DNA of 36,359 nt from a bacterium D16-36. GTDB taxonomy: Bacteria; Bacillota; Clostridia; Lachnospirales; Lachnospiraceae. The stretch is taken from positions 1-36,359 of the forward strand of contig RAYF01000058.1 of assembly GCA_003611745.1 (NCBI GenBank). Reading direction: 5' to 3'. This document shows, piece by piece, positions 31,371-36,359 of this stretch. The notes below the pieces were generated by a model that searched no databases, was not told where the DNA came from, and saw only the letters and a program-made list of their open reading frames with translations. The position numbers were made by a program, and so were the translations under genes. Numbering within the stretch: position 1 is the stretch's first letter; each line of letters begins with the position of its first letter.

Positions 31371-32321
31371 CTAGCCAACCCTCCCTATAATTTCCCTCCT
31401 GTCCGCTATCCCTGCCCCTTCCGCCACGTCAAACACCATTTCCATCTGGCCTTCCACATTTTCATCCCGCATCCACCAGAGGAATACATCCCCGCCGGAC
31501 TTCCAGTTTTTGTAAACGTCATTCCTGTATGCAAGCCCTTTTTCCTCCCTTGCCTGCAGCATCCTGCCAAATGCCGCAATGTACATGGCTTTATACTTAG
31601 GGAAATCCGCGAACTCTTTCCACCTTGCCCTGCCTGCCATCGGGCAGCCGATGCAGCCGACCCTTGTGTAGCCCATGCTGTAAAGCGGGTTATGGCAGGG
31701 GCACTCGCTGCGGTAGAAATCCCATACCTCGCTGTCTGCCCAGTCTATGATTGGGTTTACCAGAGTTTCCGCTTTTATTTCGCACCGCTCAAAAAGCCGC
31801 CTTGTACTGCCATTGTCCGTCAGGAGCATTTTTTCATCTGATATACGGATGGCATCTTTTTTCTTCGGCATAACCGCTTCAAAGCTTTCCCTGTTTTTCC
31901 TCATATTGCTTTCACCCCACCGCACCCCGGTCGCTGCCATGCGGCCCCGGGTGCCGGATTCTTTCAGCACGCTGCAGCAGTACCTCATAAACCTTGTCGG
32001 CGGCATTAACTTTTTAACGATCAGGCCCCACATGGTTACCCTGCTGCCGTCCGGCTGCACATGGTAATCAATGCTGCACCGCACCCCCTCCTGCTCCAGC
32101 CTGCGGAACATTTCCCTTACGTGGTATACTGTCTGCGGAGCGTCTGCCGTCGTGTGGCTGTGGAGCACTTCAAACGGCACGCCGGAGCGTTTGAAAAGCT
32201 CCAACATGACATCGCTGTCCTTCCCGCCGGAATAGGTGCATATTAAAGGCTTTCCATAATAACTTAATGACATTTCGCTGGCCATTTTTATCCGCCCGAT
32301 TGCTTTGCTCTCTTTGTCCAT
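31371..32321 (-). CDS. PAPS reductase/DndC-like ATP-pyrophosphatase family protein
   Basis: 316 aa from the ATG at 32321; the RBS is weak and the start is uncertain (a TTG at 32393 is in frame). The PP-loop motif YSGGKDSDV (30-38) and HSHTTADAPQTVYHV (54-68) define the PAPS-reductase/adenine-nucleotide alpha-hydrolase fold. Cysteines at about 115-116, 207, 209, 223 and 226 (SECPCHNPLYSMGYTRVGCI, then GCP) form a cluster as in DndC-type and phage PAPS-reductase proteins. True PAPS reductases are shorter and lack this. Substrate is unknown; location beside two DNA methylases suggests nucleic-acid modification, but dnd partners are not visible. Confidence 0.82.
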   Translation of the reverse strand: MDKESKAIGRIKMASEMSLSYYGKPLICTYSGGKDSDVMLELFKRSGVPFEVLHSHTTADAPQTVYHVREMFRRLEQEGVRCSIDYHVQPDGSRVTMWGLIVKKLMPPTRFMRYCCSVLKESGTRGRMAATGVRWGESNMRKNRESFEAVMPKKKDAIRISDEKMLLTDNGSTRRLFERCEIKAETLVNPIIDWADSEVWDFYRSECPCHNPLYSMGYTRVGCIGCPMAGRARWKEFADFPKYKAMYIAAFGRMLQAREEKGLAYRNDVYKNWKSGGDVFLWWMRDENVEGQMEMVFDVAEGAGIADRREIIGRVG

Positions 32322-32472
32322 TTTTAATAACCCGGTATTTTCTGCTGATAACCCCCGGCTCCTTCCGCATATTATTCTGTTTTCTGGTTGCAATAACTTT
32401 AAAACTGAAATGTGGGTAATTTTTATGAAACAGGCAGAAAAGGATAAACCGAAGCTCTTTCATTATCTGTTT

Positions 32473-33333
32473 TCATGCAGAATCCCCTTTTATGTCTTTA
32501 ATCCCTTTTACCAATTCTTTAATATTCTGTTTTGAAATAATTTCTCTCACGCTTTCTTCCGGAAAAGGTATCTGGAATACCCGCTCCTTAATCCTGTTTG
32601 TTATACGGTCGTCATAGCTCAACAAATCTAACTTTGAATTGCTTGTAAAAATCGTTATTTTTTTATCCACATACCGATTGTTGATTATCTGGTAAAAGCG
32701 TTCACCTATCCAATCTTTTGCTTGTTCTGTCCCAAAGTCATCAATAATCAAAACCTTTGTTGTTGACAAAAAATTTAGCAAATTACTTTCCGTACATTCC
32801 GTATTTTGGCCATTTCTTCTATCCCAGCTCGCCTTAATCTCATTTAAAATTTGCAAAGATGTAGCAAATTTAACCTGTATATTTTTTTCATATATCAACT
32901 CATTTGCTATGCTTGCTGCCATCCTGGTTTTTCCGCTGCCTTTGGTCTCAGAATACAAATATAACCCCATTCCCCGTTTAGCCATATCATTAAAATTTTT
33001 TATCCAATAATTAACAGCATTAACTGCAGTTTCTGACTTGTTTCGGCTTTTGATGTCTTGATAAACTTTTGTATTAAAGCTGTCTAAACGTATTTCTTTA
33101 AACGATTCTGGAATGTTAGCAAATGAAAGCCTGTTTTTTGTAATCTGCCTTTGGCGGATTCCACATCTGCATTCCCTGTAATATTCATATCCATCTTTGC
33201 TGCATTCCTCCCAGCCACTATCATTGCATATAGGGCAGGCTTTATTGTCCGTTGAGCAACCGTTCAAGCTCGTCCGCGTATGGGTCGTTGATATTTGCCT
33301 TATCATTTCTTCCATTGCGTCCAGTTCCATCAT
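32473..33333 (-). CDS. DnaC-like helicase loader
   Basis: Up to 286 aa. The N-terminus has a zinc-binding-like cluster: CPIC (33-36), then CRC (55-57). The AAA+ core follows, with Walker A KGSGKTRM (131-138) and Walker B VLIIDDFGTE (194-203). It would load the replicative helicase at the phage origin. The start is uncertain: ATGs at 33333, 33330 and 33315 all fall inside the 3' end of the replisome organizer gene, an overlap of 74-92 nt. The gene is distinctly A/T rich compared with the modification genes on its left. Confidence 0.88.
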   Translation of the reverse strand: MMELDAMEEMIRQISTTHTRTSLNGCSTDNKACPICNDSGWEECSKDGYEYYRECRCGIRQRQITKNRLSFANIPESFKEIRLDSFNTKVYQDIKSRNKSETAVNAVNYWIKNFNDMAKRGMGLYLYSETKGSGKTRMAASIANELIYEKNIQVKFATSLQILNEIKASWDRRNGQNTECTESNLLNFLSTTKVLIIDDFGTEQAKDWIGERFYQIINNRYVDKKITIFTSNSKLDLLSYDDRITNRIKERVFQIPFPEESVREIISKQNIKELVKGIKDIKGDSA

Positions 33334-34051
33334 CCCCTTCGCTATTTTTTTTCAGGTAATCAACAAACGGCGTGCTGTCAGACAGAAATGTTGATGGGTG
33401 CTTTATGTACCTTTCTTCTGTGTGGTTTTTGGCACATTCGTCAGCATATTTTTTAGCAGCTTCGATAAGCTCTACCTCTGAAAAACCGGAATTAAGCCTT
33501 GCATTGAACTTTTTAAATGCGTTGCCCTTGTCCTTTTTTCTCGGATATACTTCCCAAAAATCCTCAAACGCACATGTATATATATTTCTTTTACATTCTT
33601 TATCATTCTTTATATTCTTCTTTTGTATCCCTTCTGTTGTCCGCTCTGTTGTCCCATCTGTTGTCCCATCTGTTGTCCGTTCGGTTGTCCTATCTGTTGT
33701 CCGTTCGGTTGTCCCGTCAAGTTGATATCTCCCATAATTTACAATGGTTACAGTTGTCCCCTTTGATGTCCTGTTGGTTGTTACCATTTGCTCGTTTTCT
33801 AACATTTTTAAATATGAACGGACTGTTTTCTGATTCCATCCCCATTTATCCGCTAATTTTATAATGCTTGTCATGAATGAGCCCTGCCTAATAATAACTG
33901 CCTTTCCATCAATAAGCATTTTTTTATCATTGTGCATGGCGGACAACAGCAGGTCAATCCATGCCCTTGCTTTGTCATATGGTTTATCATTCCAGAGAAA
34001 GCAATCCCTGATTTTTCGGTGGAGTTTTATCCAGCCGCCTTTATCACTCAT
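33242..34051 (-). CDS. Phage replisome organizer / replication initiation protein
   Basis: 269 aa from the ATG at 34051. Residues 1-115 form the Phage_rep_org_N type winged helix (DKGGWIKLHRKIRDCFLWND, MTSIIKLADKWGWNQKTVRS, YLKMLENEQMV). A low-complexity hinge of seven TTE/TTD tetrapeptides (about residues 113-140) follows. The C-terminal domain (FEDFWEVYPRKKDKGNAFKK, then KHPSTFLSD) is the DnaD/DnaT-like module that contacts ssDNA and helicase loader. It would bind the origin. The last 74-92 nt encode the start of DnaC in another frame. Confidence 0.85.
   Translation of the reverse strand: MSDKGGWIKLHRKIRDCFLWNDKPYDKARAWIDLLLSAMHNDKKMLIDGKAVIIRQGSFMTSIIKLADKWGWNQKTVRSYLKMLENEQMVTTNRTSKGTTVTIVNYGRYQLDGTTERTTDRTTERTTDGTTDGTTERTTEGIQKKNIKNDKECKRNIYTCAFEDFWEVYPRKKDKGNAFKKFNARLNSGFSEVELIEAAKKYADECAKNHTEERYIKHPSTFLSDSTPFVDYLKKNSEGDDGTGRNGRNDKANINDPYADELERLLNGQ
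33633..33716. repeat. 12-nt tandem repeat in replication gene
   Basis: Seven copies of a 12-nt unit (TCTGTTGTCCxx / TCGGTTGTCCxx on the plus strand). On the coding strand they give the tetrapeptides GTTE, RTTD, RTTE, RTTD, GTTD, GTTE, RTTE. It separates the DNA-binding and C-terminal domains. DNA repeats inside phage replication genes can be iterons, so origin function is possible. Confidence 0.9.
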
Positions 34052-34081
34052 TGGCAAACCACTCCCTTCCGGTTATCCCTG

Positions 34082-34300
34082 CTATACCGCTACTTTCCTT
34101 TTGGTGAAATGGCTGCCCCTCGGCCTGCCCTTTACATTCCGTGCCCCCTTTACCTTCCCGTCCTGGTTATAAACACCATTGCGTTCCAGTATTTCCTTAA
34201 TATCCGCAACTGTACACAGGTACATATCCGCAAGGATGCGCTCCTGCATCTTCTGGTACTTTGCTTCCCGGTACAGCCTGCAGATCTCCAGCTCCTCCAT
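34082..34300 (-). CDS. Small basic protein, DNA-binding-like
   Basis: 72 aa from the ATG at 34300, with GGTGA 5 nt upstream; GTG at 34309 is the alternative. EELEICRLYREAKYQKMQER, then ILADMYLCTVADIKEILERN, forms a helix-turn-helix-like arrangement, ending in a very basic tail (KGARNVKGRPRGSHFTKRKV). It probably binds nucleic acid. Upstream of the replisome organizer; function otherwise unknown. Confidence 0.65.
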   Translation of the reverse strand: MEELEICRLYREAKYQKMQERILADMYLCTVADIKEILERNGVYNQDGKVKGARNVKGRPRGSHFTKRKVAV

Positions 34301-34301
34301 C

Positions 34302-34484
34302 TTATTCACCGTTGCCAGCCTCCTTCCTTCTTTCCGGCAAGCGCGTGGTTACATCCTCGCTGCCGCACTTTGCACATTTTCTGTTTACCCTTCTGGTGCT
34401 CCAGTACCCTTTGCCACATGCCCTGCATTCCACCACAAAAAATGGGTCGCTTACATGGTACTTGTTATCCTGTCCCTGCTCCAT
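34302..34484 (-). CDS. Zinc-ribbon protein
   Basis: 60 aa from the ATG at 34484, which has GGGGAGGATATAGG upstream; longer readings run into the structured non-coding region. ECRACGKGYWSTRRVNRKCA, then KCGSEDV, contains two CxxC pairs of a zinc ribbon, and the ends are basic. First gene after the structured leader and coupled to the next gene (stop 34302, next ATG 34300). Confidence 0.7.
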   Translation of the reverse strand: MEQGQDNKYHVSDPFFVVECRACGKGYWSTRRVNRKCAKCGSEDVTTRLPERRKEAGNGE

Positions 34485-34541
34485 ATGCCTATATCCTCCC
34501 CTGCAGGTGCCGTGCCGGGCATCTGCTTTATAAACTGCGGT

Positions 34542-34571
34542 TTGACGTGCAAACCATTTACCTGTTATAAT
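34542..34571 (+). promoter_or_regulatory. Promoter of candidate OOP-like small RNA
   Basis: TTGACG (34542-34547), 18 nt, TATAAT (34566-34571) on the plus strand, opposite to the early operon. Start predicted near 34578. Confidence 0.65.
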
Positions 34572-34577
34572 AATGCC

Positions 34578-34643
34578 AGTTCTTTGATACAGGCCTTTAG
34601 GCTGGGGGCGCAACACCACTATGTTGTGCCCCCGTTTTGTTTT
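34578..34643 (+). ncRNA. Candidate ~66-nt antisense small RNA
   Basis: The stretch begins 7 nt after the -10 box and ends in a terminator-like hairpin. It has no RBS or ORF. A short GGCC-UUUA-GGCU stem precedes the main hairpin. It is fully complementary to the leader of the zinc-ribbon/replication transcript. The layout is like lambda OOP RNA, a 77-nt antisense RNA at the replication boundary. Existence is inferred from promoter plus terminator only. Confidence 0.5.
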
Positions 34644-34646
34644 ATT
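34604..34646 (+). terminator. Strong hairpin terminator of candidate small RNA
   Basis: GGGGGCGCAACA (34604-34615) pairs with TGTTGTGCCCCC (34622-34633), 12 bp with one G-U pair and a 6-nt loop. GTTTTGTTTTATT follows on the plus strand only. Confidence 0.7.
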
Positions 34647-34649
34647 AAC

Positions 34650-34686
34650 AGCCCCCAGCACACCGGCTCTGGAAATACTGGGGGCT
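34650..34686. other. Second hairpin, alternative partner of the terminator stem
   Basis: AGCCCCCAG (34650-34658) pairs with CTGGGGGCT (34678-34686), 9 bp. The left arm can instead pair with GCTGGGGGC (34601-34609), which would break the terminator stem. No T-run follows on either strand. Confidence 0.6.
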
Positions 34687-34744
34687 TGTCCGCACGCACT
34701 CAGGGATGAAGATGCGTCCGGGGCTGCACAGTCAGCCTGTGCCT

Positions 34745-34807
34745 GCTGCATATGCTGAAATGAAAACTCTTATTCTTTATTATGTAAAGGATGCGGCTGC
34801 ATATGCT
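34745..34807. repeat. Direct repeat GCTGCATATGCT, two copies
   Basis: GCTGCATATGCT occurs at 34745-34756 and 34796-34807, 51 bp apart, about five helical turns. The core GCATATGC is palindromic. It could be a pair of regulator or initiator sites in the non-coding leader. Confidence 0.55.
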
Positions 34808-34950
34808 CAGCCGAGGCCGCCAGACAGCTCTGACCCTGCCCGGCAGTTCCCCCTCACAGCCCTGCAGGCTGATGGGGGCTATAATAGAGGGAGTAGTCTG
34901 CCCGTCATGCCGGTAGCACAGCAAATTTCCTACTTCTGCCCCTCTTCTGT

Positions 34951-35166
34951 CTAGCTGCCAATCCCTGCAAGCCCCTCCGGGGTTTTACGCCCCCAGTCCG
35001 GCGCATAGTACTCCAGCAATATATTGATGGCATCTGCATATGCCTTTATCTTCCCATAGCTTGGGCATTCCTCCACGCTCCCGTATTCCCCGGAAGCATA
35101 TTCCTGTTTCAAGTCCATTGCTTCAATCTGTGCATATTCTGTTAATGGCTCGATTGCATGGTCCAT
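34951..35166 (-). CDS. Small early protein, unknown
   Basis: 71 aa from the ATG at 35166, with GGGAG 8 nt upstream. HAIEPLTEYAQIEAMDLKQE, then KIKAYADAINILLEYYAPDW, is helical and acidic with no recognised domain. It is the third gene of the leftward early operon and the last before the structured non-coding region. Confidence 0.6.
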   Translation of the reverse strand: MDHAIEPLTEYAQIEAMDLKQEYASGEYGSVEECPSYGKIKAYADAINILLEYYAPDWGRKTPEGLAGIGS

Positions 35167-35214
35167 CTTCACCACTCCCTTCCATATATGTATTTTCCGG
35201 CAGCACCTGCCCTG

Positions 35215-35457
35215 TCAGAGAGCCCCTTTTTTATGCCTGTCAATGAGTTCAAGGATTTCTTCCTTGGAATACCCTTCATAATCCGCCAGTTTCTTCGGGC
35301 TGATATGATACATGTTCTTATCATTCCCCTCTTCATTTTTCCACGCTGACCCTATCGGCAGTGCACCAGCAATCAGCCCCCCAGCTACAGAAGGCACTGA
35401 TATGCCTAATACTTTGGCTGCCACAGGGAGTGGAACATTCCCTTCAACAATCTCCAT
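35215..35457 (-). CDS. Small HTH-like early regulator candidate
   Basis: 80 aa. VPLPVAAKVLGISVPSVAGG resembles the helix-turn-helix of small phage DNA-binding proteins (PLPVAAxVLG motif). A loop and YHISPKKLADYEGYSKEEIL follow. AGGAGGGTTCATT precedes the ATG at 35457. It could be an excisionase-like or early regulatory protein; I cannot distinguish these. Second gene of the operon. Confidence 0.6.
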   Translation of the reverse strand: MEIVEGNVPLPVAAKVLGISVPSVAGGLIAGALPIGSAWKNEEGNDKNMYHISPKKLADYEGYSKEEILELIDRHKKGAL

Positions 35458-35501
35458 AATGAACCCTCCTTCGTTATTTTTCCTACAACGTTTTACCTAT
35501 G

Positions 35502-35774
35502 TTATATGCAGTTCTCCCCGTACTCCATCTTTGCAAAAGATTCGCATGTATCGTCTGGTTTCCTGTTCCTTAGCCTCTGACCCGCTGTACAATGCCCATC
35601 ATACGTAGGATAGTAACTTGTCCCGCATCTGATATAATGCTGCGAAAAATTCCTGCAATGCCTGCAGTCCTTCGGCAGCTTACCCCTGTCCCCATACATC
35701 TCTTCCAGTGCCCTGAGGCGTTCTTTCAACTCATGATTCTCCTGCTCTAAATCCTGCACCTTTTCTGACAGCAT
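35502..35774 (-). CDS. Coiled-coil Cys-rich early protein
   Basis: 90 aa. Residues 1-30 are a coiled coil (SEKVQDLEQENHELKERLRA). Residues 37-90 hold six cysteines (DCRHCRNFSQHYIRCG, HCTAGQRLRNRKPDDTCES), a likely zinc-binding fold of a kind common in Clostridia prophages. First gene after the early promoter; ATG at 35774 has GGAGGTGTAACCA upstream. Its last 27 codons are repeated at the right window edge. Function unknown. Confidence 0.7.
   Translation of the reverse strand: MLSEKVQDLEQENHELKERLRALEEMYGDRGKLPKDCRHCRNFSQHYIRCGTSYYPTYDGHCTAGQRLRNRKPDDTCESFAKMEYGENCI
35506..35585. repeat. 80-bp direct repeat, copy 1
   Basis: Matches 36280-36359 with four mismatches (95%), in the same orientation, 774 bp apart. 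It encodes the C-terminal 27 residues of the Cys-rich early protein, which are identical in both copies. The second copy reaches the window edge, so the repeat may be longer. Confidence 0.95.
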
Positions 35775-35822
35775 TGGTTACACCTCCTAGATGTAGTATA
35801 ATAACTTGATACTATTTGCATA

Positions 35823-35839
35823 AGGAACAAAATGTTCCT
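35823..35839. promoter_or_regulatory. Operator 2 (17-bp palindrome)
   Basis: AGGAACA-AAA-TGTTCCT, perfect 7-bp arms. It lies about +9 to +25 relative to the early promoter start. Centre is 38 bp from operator 1. Confidence 0.8.
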
Positions 35840-35853
35840 CTTTGTTGAGCCCT

Positions 35854-35882
35854 ATTATAGAGGAACATTTTGTTCCTGTCAA
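35854..35882 (-). promoter_or_regulatory. Early leftward promoter, perfect consensus
   Basis: On the minus strand TTGACA (35882-35877), 17 nt, TATAAT (35859-35854). Both hexamers and the spacer are ideal. Predicted start near 35847, 73 nt before the first early ATG. The spacer is exactly operator 1. Confidence 0.85.
35861..35877. promoter_or_regulatory. Operator 1 (17-bp palindrome) in promoter spacer
   Basis: AGGAACA-TTT-TGTTCCT, same arms as operator 2 with the centre inverted. It fills the -10/-35 spacer, so a bound repressor would exclude RNA polymerase. It also lies 25 nt upstream of the repressor start, allowing autoregulation. Confidence 0.8.
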
Positions 35883-35901
35883 TAGAACTTATGGAGGTTT
35901 T

Positions 35902-36129
35902 ATGGATTTTTCTAAAAGGTTAAAAAAACTACGGCTTATGTTAGGATGTACTCAAACACAAATGGCTGAATTTCTGGGCATCACTGTAAGGGGGTACAGG
36001 AATTATGAATTAGGTTCTAGAGAACCAAATTTATCTATACTAATCAAACTAGCAGACCATTTTAATGTTTCTCTTGACGAATTAGTTGGAAGAGAGTTTC
36101 CGAAGGATTCTTTGATGGATTCCAAATAA
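35902..36129 (+). CDS. CI/Cro-type repressor, single HTH domain
   Basis: 75 aa from the ATG at 35902, preceded by GGAGG and 4 nt. RLKKLRLMLGCTQTQMAEFL, then GITVRGYRNYELGSREPNLS and LADHFNVSLDELVG, is a complete XRE/lambda-repressor-like HTH. There is no C-terminal peptidase domain, so RecA-stimulated self-cleavage is not expected. It is the only long plus-strand gene, divergent from the early operon and next to two palindromic operators. This marks it as the lysogeny repressor. Its own promoter could not be identified. The last 48 nt overlap the opposing HTH gene. Confidence 0.85.
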   Translation: MDFSKRLKKLRLMLGCTQTQMAEFLGITVRGYRNYELGSREPNLSILIKLADHFNVSLDELVGREFPKDSLMDSK

Positions 36130-36279
36130 ATCCTCAATAGAATCCCATATTTCAAAGTCTCCTTTCCTCTCCCCTAGTTCAATTGAGCGGTAATATCTTT
36201 CGCTAATGCCTAAATATCCTGCAACTTCTTTCTGTGTCATGCCCGCATTCTTGCGGGCTTTCTTCAAATTCTCCCTCAT
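36082..36279 (-). CDS. Second XRE-type HTH protein, convergent with the repressor
   Basis: 65 aa from the ATG at 36279, which overlaps the TGA of the upstream duplicated gene (TATATGAGGG). ENLKKARKNAGMTQKEVAGY, then LGISERYYRSIELGERKGDF, is a complete XRE HTH. The tail EIWDSIEDLFGIHQRILRKL is short. It is transcribed toward the repressor and the 3' ends overlap by 48 bp. It could be a Cro-like regulator or a component from a second immunity module. Confidence 0.85.
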   Translation of the reverse strand: MRENLKKARKNAGMTQKEVAGYLGISERYYRSIELGERKGDFEIWDSIEDLFGIHQRILRKLSSN

Positions 36280-36359
36280 ATACAGTTCTCCCCATACTCC
36301 ATCTTTGCAAAAGATTCGCATGTATCGTCTGGTTTCCTGTTCCTTAGCCTCTGGCCTGC
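36276..36359 (-). CDS. Second copy of Cys-rich early protein, 5' part outside window
   Basis: Only the last 27 codons are visible: AGQRLRNRKPDDTCESFAKM, then EYGENCI and TGA. They are identical in protein sequence to the end of the gene at 35502-35774. It is coupled by ATGA to the convergent HTH gene. Whether the upstream part is complete cannot be seen. Confidence 0.85.
   Translation of the reverse strand, partial: AGQRLRNRKPDDTCESFAKMEYGENCI
36280..36359. repeat. 80-bp direct repeat, copy 2 (reaches window edge)
   Basis: Same orientation as 35506-35585 with four mismatches over 80 bases. The repeats flank the operators, repressor and second HTH gene. Confidence 0.95.

Larger units (their letters stand above)
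34485..34950. other. 466-bp structured non-coding region
   Basis: Between the first early genes and the replication genes no convincing protein gene is present. It holds a plus-strand promoter-terminator unit, three mutually exclusive stems, a 12-bp direct repeat containing GCATATGC, and several short GC-rich hairpins between 34790 and 34890. It may contain regulatory RNA or a replication/control locus. Confidence 0.6.

Noticed and set aside
32170-32463. Minus-strand ORF of 97 aa
   Set aside because: It overlaps the PAPS-reductase-like gene in another frame, has no RBS and no recognisable family.
33633-33716. CRISPR array
   Set aside because: The repeats are 12 nt with no spacers and lie in frame within a coding region.
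34485-34751. N-terminal extension of the zinc-ribbon gene to 34751
   Set aside because: The extension covers the hairpins and shows no conserved protein pattern, and a good RBS precedes the ATG at 34484.
34706-34954. Plus-strand ORF of 82 aa
   Set aside because: It lies inside the structured non-coding region, reads as low-complexity Pro/Ala-rich sequence, and has no recognisable family and no good promoter.
35795-35823. Second leftward promoter TTATGC-17-TATACT
   Set aside because: Its predicted start would fall inside the ribosome binding site of the 90-aa gene, so it would give an untranslatable message; the consensus promoter at 35854-35882 is better.
35823-35877. LexA/SOS boxes
   Set aside because: The palindromes contain GAAC and GTTC, but they are 5 nt apart, whereas the Bacillota LexA box needs 4. 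The 17-bp odd palindrome fits a phage repressor better.

Overview
This window is most of a temperate contractile-tailed (myovirus-type) phage genome or prophage, cut at both ends. The host is probably a gut Clostridia/Lachnospiraceae-type Bacillota. I infer this from strong AGGAGG-type ribosome binding sites, frequent GTG/TTG starts, ATGA-coupled genes and the protein families present (XkdX, ArpU/RinA-like late regulator, r1t-type holin, Tad2/DUF2829). Nearly all genes lie on the minus strand, so the phage map reads from right to left.

Right end (36359-34950), immunity and early control: a small CI/Cro-type repressor on the plus strand faces a leftward early operon. The operon is driven by a perfect consensus promoter (TTGACA-17-TATAAT) with one 17-bp palindromic operator filling its spacer and a second just downstream. 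A second HTH gene converges on the repressor and overlaps its 3' end. The end of a small Cys-rich gene is duplicated on either side of this module. 34950-34485 is non-coding and highly structured. It carries a self-contained plus-strand promoter-hairpin-T-tail unit that looks like a ~66-nt antisense RNA, in the position of lambda OOP RNA.

34484-32473, replication: a zinc-ribbon protein, a small DNA-binding-like protein, a replisome organizer with a 12-nt coding tandem repeat, and a DnaC-type helicase loader. 32321-28581, DNA modification: a PAPS-reductase-like protein, a D12-class adenine methylase, a cytosine-5 methylase, then a 131-aa protein and a NUMOD4/HNH protein (27966). 27954-24207, small early/middle genes (ASCH-like, DUF4406, DUF551, zinc ribbons and unknowns). 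The DUF4406 gene appears to begin at an ATA codon.

24164-22587, early/late switch: an ArpU/RinA-like late regulator, two tandem terminators, a catalytic-domain-only tyrosine recombinase, and a 382-bp gap. The gap has a lone TATAAT -10 flanked by two inverted pairs of an AGTTTGACA box, a candidate activator-dependent late promoter or recombination site.

22586-15125, packaging and head (lambda-like): Nu1-like TerS, GpA TerL, gpW-like joiner, lambda-family portal, ClpP-type protease with scaffold tail, gpD-like decoration, gpE-like capsid and a small head protein. 15105-1263, neck and P2-like contractile tail: connectors, sheath, tube, a tail assembly chaperone with a -1 frameshift at T_TTT_TTA, tape measure, gpX, gpD, gpV-like, gpU-LysM, gpW/gp25, gpJ, gpI, fibre genes and XkdX. 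1208-1, lysis: a one-TM protein, an r1t-type holin, a Tad2-family anti-defence protein, and the start of an N-acetylmuramoyl-L-alanine amidase cut by the window edge.

The prophage integrase and att sites are not visible and are presumably outside the window. No tRNA, rRNA, insertion sequence or CRISPR array was seen.
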